Shown here piece by piece: positions 6,921-13,582 of a DNA stretch of 16,909 nt. Within the stretch, counting starts at the first letter, position 1. The number at the start of each line of letters is the position of its first letter. Below the pieces are notes generated by a model. It was not told the DNA's origin. It saw nothing but the letters and a program-made list of their open reading frames with translations, and did no database searches. This DNA comes from Prevotella sp. UBA3294 (lineage in GTDB: Bacteria; Bacteroidota; Bacteroidia; Bacteroidales; Bacteroidaceae): contig DETG01000080.1 of assembly GCA_002361535.1 (NCBI GenBank), forward strand, positions 1 through 16,909, in the 5' to 3' direction. The position numbers and the translations under genes were made by a program.

Positions 6921-7815
6921 CTATTTGGGAATGCCCCTATGCTTGGGAGCTTCAACCGTTGGAATGGAAAGAGGCCCTCAGATGATAAGGAGAACAGGGC
7001 TTGAAACAGTTTTCTCATCCTTTTGTTTTAATGATATGGGGGATATACCTTGTTGTATGTTTTCAGACATGAGTATCCCGTCAATGAAAAACATTAAACC
7101 GATTTTAGACTCGGATTATCGTTTGGCAAATGAGGTTTACACGTCATTATCGAACAATCATTTTCCTTTAGTCTTCGGAGGAGATCATTCACTGTCATGG
7201 GGAAGCATTGCTGGCGTAACGAGTAAATATGATGATTTGGCTATCATCTACATTGACGCGCATGGCGACTTCAATACTGAAGAAACATCTGAGACTCATA
7301 ATGTTCATGGCATGCACATGGCCTATTTGATGGGATTAGGCACACTTAATAAGAACATTGATCTTCAGGATGCTCATTTCGTCGGCTCCGTCAATCCTCA
7401 GTCTGTCTTTTTCGTAGGGAGTAGGGCCTTGGATCAAGGTGAACTTGATTTCAAAGAACAATATAACCTGAACGTGGTCACTTCTGATGATGTAAGGAAC
7501 AGAGGGTGGGAAACAGTATCCAACATAATCATTAATACGCTTCAAGGTAGAAAGGTCCAACATGTACATATCAGTCTGGATATAGACGTAATGGATCCTA
7601 CGTTTGTTCCAGGAACAGGTGTCCCGGAAAAAGATGGACTCAGTCCTGAAGAGGTGAATGGCATGTTGGCTGCCTTTTTTAAGAACCTCCCTGTCGTTTC
7701 AATGGATCTTGTAGAGTATAACCCTCGATTAGACAGGGATGAGAAAACATATCACGTTTGTCTGGGCCTTTTGAAAACCGTCAATGATTCTCTTGTAAAT
7801 AATGGAAATAAATAA
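6898..7815 (+). CDS. Arginase-type ureohydrolase
   Basis: A predicted 305-residue binuclear-manganese enzyme of the ureohydrolase family. By eye, all six metal ligands of human arginase I have counterparts at a constant offset of four: GGDHS (H97), DAHGDFN (D120, H122, D124) and SLDIDVMDP (D228, D230). The substrate-side residues also align: HGMH (H137) and DLVEYNP (E273). This favours arginase (arginine to ornithine plus urea) over agmatinase or formiminoglutamase. One difference is that the position matching human T246 is V242, so substrate preference may be altered. The start at 6898 overlaps the end of the ATP-grasp gene and its end overlaps the M20 start by 14 bases, so the three genes look co-translated. 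Placement in a polysaccharide operon rather than with arginine catabolism genes is unusual. Confidence 0.85.
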   Translation: MLKEVEIDYLGMPLCLGASTVGMERGPQMIRRTGLETVFSSFCFNDMGDIPCCMFSDMSIPSMKNIKPILDSDYRLANEVYTSLSNNHFPLVFGGDHSLSWGSIAGVTSKYDDLAIIYIDAHGDFNTEETSETHNVHGMHMAYLMGLGTLNKNIDLQDAHFVGSVNPQSVFFVGSRALDQGELDFKEQYNLNVVTSDDVRNRGWETVSNIIINTLQGRKVQHVHISLDIDVMDPTFVPGTGVPEKDGLSPEEVNGMLAAFFKNLPVVSMDLVEYNPRLDRDEKTYHVCLGLLKTVNDSLVNNGNK

Positions 7816-8887
7816 TCTGGTTAAGGATTCTATTCAGTTGTTGCGTGAAATGGTGATGCTCCCTTCGCTTTCAGGAGATGAAGGGCGTGTATTTGATCAT
7901 ATCACTCACAAACTGATGAACTGGGACCTTCCTTATATGAACGAAGGGTACAATATCCTGGTAAAGAACAAATATTATCAGGATGACAAGCCGACTTTGA
8001 TGCTTTGCGCTCATATAGATACAGTGGCTCCTTGTGAGGGTTATACGTTTAACCCTTTCGAACCGGGAGATGATCCTGAGGTTGTTTATGGCTTAGGCAG
8101 TAATGATGACGGCGGGTGTGTCGTTTCTATGCTGGCTGTTATGAGATACTTTTATTCCCAACCTTTGCCGATTAATATGTTGTTGGTTCTTTCGTGTGAG
8201 GAAGAGACTTCTGGTGCAAACGGGATGCATTTATTGGCTCAAGGGAATCCTTATGTCAGAAAGGCGAAATGGGCTATTGTGGGTGAGCCTACCTGCTTGA
8301 AGGCTGCTATCTCAGAACGCGGTTTGTTGGTGATTGATGCGGTGGCAACGGGATTAAGCGGGCATGCTGGACGTGGTGAAGGCGAGAATGCCATGTATAA
8401 GGCGATAGACGATATACAAAAACTGAGGCAGTATAAGTTCGATAAAGTGTCTCCAACCATGGGTGAAATGCGGATGAGCATTAATCAGATTAACTCTGGG
8501 GTTGCTCATAATGTGACACCTGATAGGTGCGAGTTTGTGATCGATGTCCGTCCTACTGATGTTTATACGAACGAGGAAATTATGCGTGACTTAAAACTAT
8601 TGTGCTCTTGCCAGTTGACACCACGCGCCTTTTCAAGCAAGGCATCGGTCACGAAGAGCGACGGTTTGTTGTTTAAGTCTTTGAAGACACTTGATATCGA
8701 CATGTTTTCTTCCCCAACAACTTCAGATTGGATGGAACTATACTGTGATGCGGTAAAGATTGGTCCTGGTGACTCGCAAAGATCGCACAAGAAAGATGAA
8801 TATATTCTCGTAAGTGAGATTTCAGATGCTGTGAATGTGTATGTTGCTTTGGTTCAGCGAATAAGTCGTTTTGTAGATAAGTCTTGA
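7802..8887 (+). CDS. M20 metallopeptidase, N-acylornithine deacetylase-like
   Basis: A predicted 361-residue cytoplasmic amidohydrolase resembling the Bacteroidetes ArgE-type deacetylases of arginine synthesis. The dizinc residues are all visible: CAHIDTV (H71, with D73), GSNDDGG (D102), CEEE (E133-E134, general base and ligand), VGEPT (E162) and RSHKKDEY (H329). SPTTSDW near the end corresponds to the SPTxSD substrate-pocket motif of that group. The likely reaction removes an acetyl or succinyl group from an N-acyl amino acid, with ornithine as product if the ArgE likeness holds. It overlaps the arginase gene by 14 bases. Directly at its stop codon a coding fragment of another ATP-grasp gene begins in a different frame. 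It is likely a paralogue of the housekeeping enzyme with a specialised role. Confidence 0.87.
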   Translation: MEINNLVKDSIQLLREMVMLPSLSGDEGRVFDHITHKLMNWDLPYMNEGYNILVKNKYYQDDKPTLMLCAHIDTVAPCEGYTFNPFEPGDDPEVVYGLGSNDDGGCVVSMLAVMRYFYSQPLPINMLLVLSCEEETSGANGMHLLAQGNPYVRKAKWAIVGEPTCLKAAISERGLLVIDAVATGLSGHAGRGEGENAMYKAIDDIQKLRQYKFDKVSPTMGEMRMSINQINSGVAHNVTPDRCEFVIDVRPTDVYTNEEIMRDLKLLCSCQLTPRAFSSKASVTKSDGLLFKSLKTLDIDMFSSPTTSDWMELYCDAVKIGPGDSQRSHKKDEYILVSEISDAVNVYVALVQRISRFVDKS

Positions 8888-9008
8888 CGATGGATCTGGT
8901 TATAATGAGTTTGAACCAAGAGAAAAGGACTTGATGGTGGGTAGTTGGATTCCTTTGGATCGTTCTTTCCCCAACAAGTATCCAAAGTCTGCAACCTATC
9001 AACTTTGA
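8886..9008 (+). pseudogene. Orphan 3' fragment of a second TupA-like ATP-grasp gene
   Basis: Reading from 8886 in a frame not used by the M20 gene gives DDGSGYNEFEP, then EKDLMVGSWIPLDRSFPNKY and SATYQL before TGA at 9006-9008. This aligns with the end of the upstream ATP-grasp protein (DGSGLDPF, KDDLLLGSWINVERS) and adds a natural-looking tail. An in-frame stop lies at 8874-8876 and no start codon precedes the homologous part, so it is not an intact gene. The two tails are clearly diverged, so this is not a fresh target duplication. It is the remnant of a paralogous gene whose 5' part was lost when the arginase-M20 cassette was joined here. Confidence 0.82.
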
Positions 9009-9020
9009 TTTTCTCTTTGT

Positions 9021-9090
9021 CTACGGACTTTATGGACTCTACGGACTAATTGGATTATTTACAGCCCCATAAGTCCTTTGGTCCTTAGGA
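9021..9090. repeat. Palindromic element E8 (TACGGACT family)
   Basis: The left arm has 9-base units CTACGGACT, TTATGGACT and CTACGGACT, then a spacer of about 25 bases. The right arm AAGTCCTTTGGTCCTTAGG is the imperfect reverse complement. The layout (three 9-base units per arm) is the same as in the ATCTGC elements but the core word differs. It begins 12 bases after the ATP-grasp remnant stop. Confidence 0.75.
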
Positions 9091-9102
9091 ATAAATTATA
9101 AG

Positions 9103-9182
9103 TCTACGGACTCTACGGACTCCAAGGACTAACTGGATGGTATTTCTTCCGTTAAGTCCTATAAGTCCTTTAGTCCGTAGAA
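9103..9182. repeat. Palindromic element E9 (TACGGACT family)
   Basis: The left arm runs TCTACGGACTCTACGGACTC then CAAGGACTAA. The middle is GGATGGTATTTCTTCCG. The right arm TTAAGTCCTATAAGTCC ends TTTAGTCCGTAGA, an inverted copy of the left. It lies 12 bases after E8. Confidence 0.78.
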
Positions 9183-9365
9183 ATAATATTCCGCCGAATC
9201 CGTCAGGTCCGTATGAGGTTAAAACGAACACGGATCACACGGATCACATAGATGCAGCCTGTACGGCTGGGGGTTATTGAACACGAATTACTCGAATTAT
9301 ACGAATATTAGTATATATGTCTCTTTTATTATTATCTATCTATAACAATTACAATTCATTACTCG
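9183..9365. repeat. Noncoding repeats upstream of the VapE-like gene
   Basis: After E9 come further 9-base-periodic runs with other cores (ATTCCGCCG, AATCCGTCA, GGTCCGTAT from about 9188; CACGGATCA twice from about 9232; CGAATT-type units from about 9284). A CAGCCTGTACGGCTG mini-hairpin lies at 9255-9269. The last 60 bases are AT-rich and presumably hold the promoter of the next gene, but no exact TTTG/TAnnTTTG pair is visible. Confidence 0.6.
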
Positions 9366-11441
9366 ATGAAAATCACAATTTTGAAACCTTCGCGGGGAAG
9401 GGTGACCACGACGTGGCTGTCTCCGGCGGAGGTGGTGGAACTTATCCGAAGCGAACGCTACAGCCAGAAAGTTGGAGAGTTCCGTGGACTCTACCCTGTG
9501 TTTCAGGGAGAGCAGGTACAATTGCCGAAAGTGAATGAGGCCCTGCCCGCCATCTGTTTCGGGGCAGAGCTGGAACGTGGAAATGGAAATGCTTTCCAGA
9601 ACATAAGGGACTACCATCCACAGGTACGGACAGAGAATGGGTTGCTGCTCTTGGAGATCAGTAACCTGAAAGATTACAAGGAAGCCATCCGACTGCGGGA
9701 TCTGAGTACACAGCTACCCCAGACCTTCATGGCCTTTGTGGGCTATGATGACCGCTCGGTGAAGATCGTAGTGAAAGCCTCCCCAAGCCCCTCCAAAAGA
9801 GGGGATGTTCTCAGGACATTCAGGATGGCACAGAAGTTCTACAGTGCACAGCTGGGTGTGACGGTGGATGTGGTGGAGCCTTCGGTGACTCAGCTCTGTT
9901 CCATCAGCTATGATCCCAATATCTTCTATCATGAGATGGCTGTACCTTTCTATCCTCCTATGGAGGAGCGTGTGGTGACACCGGCAGGCGAGAAGAAAAG
10001 GACGAAAGAGGAACTGCTGCCTGGGCGCGATCTGATGCAGTCGCAGCGCATGGCTTATCAGTTCTGTTTAGAGAAAGCACTCGACAAGCATTTTATGGCG
10101 ACGGATGAGGAGGAGACCACGAAGGTGGTGTGTCAGTTGGCTGTGTATTGTCGGGAAAGCGGACTGCCGTTAGCCTTTTCCATTCACCAGACGTCCTATC
10201 GTCCTGACCTGTCGAAAGATATGCAGCTGGTGGAGCATATCTTTACGAGCACGTATCAGAAACTGAAGAAACGGAAAGGGAGTTTGCTGAAACATGTGAA
10301 CCCTAACAGTTTGTTGATGTGGAGCACCCAGGCCTTCATGGATACCTATTATGACTTGAGGCTTAATGTGCTGACACACCAGCCTGAGTTCCGACATAAG
10401 GATATTCCCGGTGATCCCTTCCGGGTGTTGCAGAAAGAGGACCAGAACACGATGACCATCCGCGCCCTGGAGGCAGGACTGAAATCGTGGGACCGTGACT
10501 TGGCACGGTATATCAACTCGCGGGAGATCGAACAGTATAATCCCGTGGAGGATTATTTGGACAAACTTCCACGATGGGATGGGGAAGACCGCGTGAGGGA
10601 TTTGTCAAACCGAATCCCTACTGATACACCTCATTGGAAAGAATTCTTCCATATCTGGATGTTGGGAATGGTGGCCTGTTGGATGGGGCGTGATCGGGAA
10701 CACGGAAATTCGTTGGTGCCCCTGCTGACCGGTTATCAAGGCTCAGGTAAAACCAGTTTCTGTAGGGTGTTGCTCCCCACGGAGTTGCGTGGGTACTATG
10801 CTGAGAACCTAAACCTGAAGAGTGATACGACCATCGCTTTAGCCATGTCGAGCCGTGCTCTGATCAACATTGATGAGTTTGATAAATACACCCGCAGTCA
10901 GCACCCGTTGCTGAAATTCCTCATCTCACAGAGTGATGTGGATATGCGTTTGCCCTTTGCTACTCATATAGAACAACGACGGCGTTTCGCCTCGTTCATC
11001 GCCACGACGAACAGCAGTCATCCGTTAGTGGACAGCACGGGCTCCCGTCGGTATGTCTGTGTGCATGTCACGGGTCCCATCGATTTCCTGTCGCGCATCG
11101 ACTATCCTCAGCTGTATGCCCAGCTCGTAGAGGAGGTGCAAAGTGGTAAACCGTTCTGGCTGAATGAGGAACAGACGACCCGGCTGATGCAGCAGAACGA
11201 TCAGTTCCAGGAGATCGACGGACTGGAACAGATGGTGATGGCAGTGTTCAAGAGACCAGAAAAGGTTGAGGAAGGACTGGCAATGACGATGCCGGAGATC
11301 GTAGAGGTGGTGCAGAAGAGGTTCCCAGGGTTTAAGATCGGACAAAATACTTTTCGTGAAGTAGGTAGGATCCTGGCAAAGATTGGGATAGATATCAAAC
11401 ATACCCGAGAAGGCAATGTACGATTTGTCTCCTTGAAATAG
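9366..11441 (+). CDS. VapE/VirE-type primase-helicase (BT4734-like N-terminal domain)
   Basis: A predicted 691-residue protein. The first 200 or so residues look like the BT4734-like domain (about RTFRMAQKFY, then LCSISYDPNIFY), a primase-related module. The C-terminal half is the virulence-associated-E helicase-like ATPase: NPVEDYLDKLPRWDGEDRV near residue 400, Walker A GYQGSGKTS (456-464), Walker B LINIDEFD (D503, E504), and a TNSSHPLVDSTGSRR segment likely carrying the arginine finger. Such proteins replicate plasmids, phages and satellites; in Bacteroidetes they are also frequent chromosomal genes. The 990-base region just downstream carries iteron-like arrays, which supports a replication role. 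An in-frame palindromic insertion at 9781-9809 adds SPSPSKRGD. The start at 9366 was chosen because homologous sequence begins at once; an ATG at 9317 is in another frame. Confidence 0.85.
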   Translation: MKITILKPSRGRVTTTWLSPAEVVELIRSERYSQKVGEFRGLYPVFQGEQVQLPKVNEALPAICFGAELERGNGNAFQNIRDYHPQVRTENGLLLLEISNLKDYKEAIRLRDLSTQLPQTFMAFVGYDDRSVKIVVKASPSPSKRGDVLRTFRMAQKFYSAQLGVTVDVVEPSVTQLCSISYDPNIFYHEMAVPFYPPMEERVVTPAGEKKRTKEELLPGRDLMQSQRMAYQFCLEKALDKHFMATDEEETTKVVCQLAVYCRESGLPLAFSIHQTSYRPDLSKDMQLVEHIFTSTYQKLKKRKGSLLKHVNPNSLLMWSTQAFMDTYYDLRLNVLTHQPEFRHKDIPGDPFRVLQKEDQNTMTIRALEAGLKSWDRDLARYINSREIEQYNPVEDYLDKLPRWDGEDRVRDLSNRIPTDTPHWKEFFHIWMLGMVACWMGRDREHGNSLVPLLTGYQGSGKTSFCRVLLPTELRGYYAENLNLKSDTTIALAMSSRALINIDEFDKYTRSQHPLLKFLISQSDVDMRLPFATHIEQRRRFASFIATTNSSHPLVDSTGSRRYVCVHVTGPIDFLSRIDYPQLYAQLVEEVQSGKPFWLNEEQTTRLMQQNDQFQEIDGLEQMVMAVFKRPEKVEEGLAMTMPEIVEVVQKRFPGFKIGQNTFREVGRILAKIGIDIKHTREGNVRFVSLK
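9781..9809. repeat. Small palindromic insert inside the VapE-like coding sequence
   Basis: CCCCTC (9788-9793) and GAGGGG (9799-9804) form a 6-bp stem with a CAAAA loop, preceded by a second C-rich run. The translated SPSPSKRGDV falls between conserved blocks (KIVVKA and RTFRMAQKFY). It keeps the frame, consistent with a mini-repeat inserted into a surface loop. Confidence 0.55.
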
Positions 11442-11450
11442 TTGAATTTC

Positions 11451-11740
11451 AACTTCACAACTTCACATCGTTGCAAGCTATTGTAAATGAACTTATTACG
11501 TGTGAAGTTTAACTTCACGCAACTTCACATCAAATAAACGGTGTTTTTACCTTGTAAATATGGTGTTTTTGCATGCCAACTACTATGTTTTTATCACCTG
11601 AAAACGGTGTTTTTGTCACCTAAAAACGATGTTTTGGGCGACAAAAGATGTGGTTTTGGAGTGTGAAGTTGAGTGAAGTCTAACTTCACACAGAAATTAT
11701 TGCAAATCAGTTAGATACAAGACTGTGAAGTTGTGAAGTT
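11451..11740. repeat. Mirror-symmetric array of GTGAAGTT boxes bracketing 22-bp iterons
   Basis: Ten 8-base boxes are seen. AACTTCAC starts at 11451, 11459, 11511, 11521 and 11682. GTGAAGTT starts at 11502, 11663, 11725 and 11733, with one variant GTGAAGTC at 11673. Offsets from the left end are 0, 8, 51, 60 and 70. Measured inward from 11740, the right-hand boxes have the same offsets with opposite orientation. The two sides therefore form a long inverted repeat with arms of about 78 bases. Inner pairs such as 11502-11518 are near-perfect palindromes. Such boxes suit a replication initiator or repressor dimer. Confidence 0.85.
11540..11671 (+). repeat. 22-bp direct repeat (iteron-like) array, six units
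   Basis: Units start at 11540, 11562, 11584, 11606, 11628 and 11650, each exactly 22 bases apart. The first five begin with GGTGTTTTT or a close variant (TATGTTTTT, GATGTTTTG); the sixth is degenerate (GTGGTTTTG). Units 3 and 4 also share TCACCT followed by AAAAC. Twenty-two bases, two helical turns, is the classic iteron length of plasmid origins. The array is centred inside the symmetric GTGAAGTT boxes. There are no spacers, so it is not a CRISPR array. Confidence 0.82.
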
Positions 11741-11799
11741 GATTTTTGACTTTCTAAGGGGAAAAAGTTATAGGTCACGTCTTTTTGATGGATTAGGGA

Positions 11800-11963
11800 T
11801 CGCCTCCGGCGAGAAATATACTAATTATTGGTGCCCTTTCGGGCAGAATTGTAAATCGGCGTCTACGGGGAAAGCCAAATCCTACAAAATTCATCAAAAA
11901 TCTTACATAATTCTTATTTGTTTGATTTTGTATAGATTTTGTTGAATTTCTCGCCGTAGGCGA
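11800..11963. repeat. Large nested inverted repeat between the two 22-bp arrays
   Basis: The outer arms 11800-11817 (TCGCCTCCGGCGAGAAAT) and 11946-11963 are reverse complements at 17 of 18 bases. Inner arms AAATTCATCAAAAATCT (about 11887-11903) and AGATTTTGTTGAATTT (about 11934-11949) also pair. A CCCTTTCGGG mini-hairpin lies at about 11834. Bases 11853-11880 recur with one mismatch at 14759-14786. The structure could be a noncoding RNA, a terminator, or a single-strand-type origin fold. Confidence 0.6.
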
Positions 11964-11994
11964 CAGAAAAACCAAACTAAAGGTTCATTGCGAT

Positions 11995-12082
11995 GAAAGT
12001 AGAGTCTAATTGCATGCAAAGTAGCCTTTACTTTCACTCAAAGTAGCCTTTACTTTCACTCAAAGCAGCCTTTACTTTCACA
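11995..12082. repeat. Second 22-bp tandem array (three good units plus one degenerate)
   Basis: Units at 12017-12038, 12039-12060 and 12061-12082 are 22 bases each. The first two are identical; the third differs at two positions. Each contains AAAGTA and TACTTT as inverted arms around GCCTT. A degenerate unit at 11995-12016 keeps AAAGTAG. The shared 22-base period with the array at 11540 supports a common function in binding an initiator. Confidence 0.85.
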
Positions 12083-12126
12083 CCAATCAGACGTTATTTG
12101 TGTTCACGAATATCGCCCGTGTAAGA

Positions 12127-12216
12127 AATCTGTAATCCGTATAATCCGCATGCCATAATAAATACTTAGATACTTGCTATTATTATGTCATGCGGATCTG
12201 ACATATATAGCGGATT
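12127..12216. repeat. Palindromic element E7 (ATCTGC family), distant copy
   Basis: A diverged left arm (AATCTGTAATCCGTATAATC then CGCATGCC), a loop with AATAAATACTTAGATA nearly identical to that of E2, and the right arm GTCATGCGGATCTGAC ending AGCGGATT. It is 7.7 kb from the nearest other ATCTGC copy and has no nuclease-domain gene beside it. Confidence 0.75.
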
Positions 12217-12343
12217 TATATTCAGCCTGTAAGGCTGATAGTCCTTAAAGTCCTTAGAGTCCGTAGAAGATTCAAAGTCCCGCAGGTTCTCGCCGTAGGC
12301 GATCAACAAATCTTTATCTTCGCTCCGTTTTGAAAGACCTGTG

Positions 12344-12415
12344 ATTCGTCTAATTCGTCAAATTCGTAGAGAAGAAATAGATGATATTCGTCTAATTCGT
12401 CAAATTCGTAGAGAA
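12344..12415. repeat. Tandem 30-base repeat with 42-base period
   Basis: ATTCGTCTAATTCGTCAAAT followed by TCGTAGAGAA occurs at 12344-12373 and again at 12386-12415. Each copy is itself built of 9-base ATTCGT units. It ends 18 bases before the second glycosyltransferase start and so lies in its leader or promoter zone. Confidence 0.8.
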
Positions 12416-12433
12416 AATAGGTAATTATATTCC

Positions 12434-13573
12434 ATGAAAGAAGTGATATTTTTTTCCAACGGTGATCCCGAGAGTGCGCAGACTTGGTCGAATGTTCCCA
12501 AGTGTTTTGTGGATACGTTGAGAAAGAAAGGGGTGGTCGTTCATCCTGTAAGTCTGGCTAACGAGTCTGTTCAATCCATCTATGACAACTTCTTCCGAAG
12601 GGTGTTGAAGGTGCTCTTGTCTTGGTATGATGAGCCCCGGTATTACGGTTATACCTGGCTGCACCAGTGGTTGGGCAATCGTCGGGTAAAAAAGGCAGTA
12701 GAGACTTGGCCGCAGGCCGACTACTGCTTCTTTATCAACTATGGCTTCTATAACCGGTACAGTAAGATTCCATCCCTGCTGCTGAGTGACTGGACTGATG
12801 TGATCAGTCTGCGACGTCGGGATAAGCCGGTGGCACGTTTCCAGAAAAGATTCTGTAGGCAACAGCAAGAAGCGATAGAACAGGCGGAGCATGTGATCTC
12901 TATCTTTCCTCTGTGTGCAGAGGAGATGAGACATTTGTATCCAACCGCCCATATCCACTATTTGGGTGGAAATGTGATCAACGACTTGTCGGGTGAAGCC
13001 CTCCAACCTGAAGAGATCCTACATAGGAAAAAGGAATCCCGAAGGATTTTGTTCGTAGGAAAGCCCGACCGTTACAAAGAAAGTGCCATCAAACTGATAG
13101 AGGCGGTAGGACTCCTCAGGAGTCAGCACGAATACGCTGACTGGGAGTTGGATATCATTGGAATCGGGAAAGGACAGTTGTCCTTTGTGCCAGACTATGT
13201 CCATTGTCATGGCTTCCTGCATAAAGATAACCCTGAGGAATGCAAGAAATATTATGAATTGCTGAAAGGTACCAAGATGATTGTGAACCCCACACCGAAA
13301 TGGGCGGCCTACTCATCGATCATCGAGGCCATGTATTTCTATACCCCCGTGGTTGTATCACCCTTTGATGACTTTGTTCAGGAGTTTGGTAAAGAGATAG
13401 GCTTCGGTAGATATAATAAGGTATTTACGGGTGAGGGTATTGCAGAGAATGTACAGGCGGTGATTGAGGCCACCGACTATGAAAACCTGTGCTGTTGTGC
13501 CCATTCGACCGTGAATGACTACACTTGGGATCGATACGTAGATAAAATTCTAAGTCTGATACAAAAATCTTAA
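12434..13573 (+). CDS. GT-B glycosyltransferase, GT4-like
   Basis: A predicted 379-residue cytoplasmic enzyme. The N-terminal half is divergent (MKEVIFFSNGDPESAQTWSN). The C-terminal half has the donor-domain pattern RILFVGKPDRYKESAIKLIE (about residues 203-222), WELDIIGIGKGQL, VHCHGFLHKDN and SSIIEAMYFYTPVVVSP. The second Glu of an EX7E-like motif is present (E298), but the position of the first is W290, so the motif is incomplete. The C-terminal region nonetheless fits a family GT4 or related fold. It is followed after only 9 bases by the nucleotidyltransferase-fold gene, so the two are probably co-transcribed. Donor and acceptor are unknown. The leader consists of repeats and shows no clear promoter consensus. 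Confidence 0.8.
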   Translation: MKEVIFFSNGDPESAQTWSNVPKCFVDTLRKKGVVVHPVSLANESVQSIYDNFFRRVLKVLLSWYDEPRYYGYTWLHQWLGNRRVKKAVETWPQADYCFFINYGFYNRYSKIPSLLLSDWTDVISLRRRDKPVARFQKRFCRQQQEAIEQAEHVISIFPLCAEEMRHLYPTAHIHYLGGNVINDLSGEALQPEEILHRKKESRRILFVGKPDRYKESAIKLIEAVGLLRSQHEYADWELDIIGIGKGQLSFVPDYVHCHGFLHKDNPEECKKYYELLKGTKMIVNPTPKWAAYSSIIEAMYFYTPVVVSPFDDFVQEFGKEIGFGRYNKVFTGEGIAENVQAVIEATDYENLCCCAHSTVNDYTWDRYVDKILSLIQKS

Positions 13574-13582
13574 TTACCCACA

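Larger units (their letters stand above)
11442..12433. other. 992-base noncoding region with two 22-bp arrays and nested inverted repeats
   Basis: No plausible gene is seen on either strand. In order the region holds the symmetric GTGAAGTT boxes around a 22-bp array (11451-11740), a nested inverted repeat (11800-11963), a second 22-bp array (11995-12082), element E7 (12127-12216) with a CAGCC...GGCTG mini-hairpin (12223-12237) and an AGTCC 9-base run (about 12240-12266). Finally a 30-base sequence occurs twice at 42-base spacing (12344-12373 and 12386-12415) just before the second glycosyltransferase. The presence of the first features directly after a primase-helicase gene makes a replication origin the leading explanation. 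Confidence 0.7.

Noticed and set aside
8886..9008. C-terminal extension of the M20 enzyme by frameshift
   Set aside because: The M20 protein already ends at the normal place after its final helix, and the extra peptide matches ATP-grasp C termini, not M20 proteins.
9317..9538. Alternative small gene before the VapE-like protein
   Set aside because: It overlaps the VapE start in another frame, and its sequence lacks any family pattern while the VapE frame shows conserved motifs throughout.
11733..11945. 70-residue reading frame in the noncoding region
   Set aside because: It starts inside a GTGAAGTT box, covers the nested inverted repeat, has no ribosome-binding site and shows no domain.
11995..12082. 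CRISPR array
   Set aside because: Units are directly adjacent with no variable spacers, only 22 bases long, and there are no cas genes in the window.
12425..13006. Long minus-strand frame of 193 residues inside the second glycosyltransferase
   Set aside because: It is antisense to a convincing gene and has no motif of its own.
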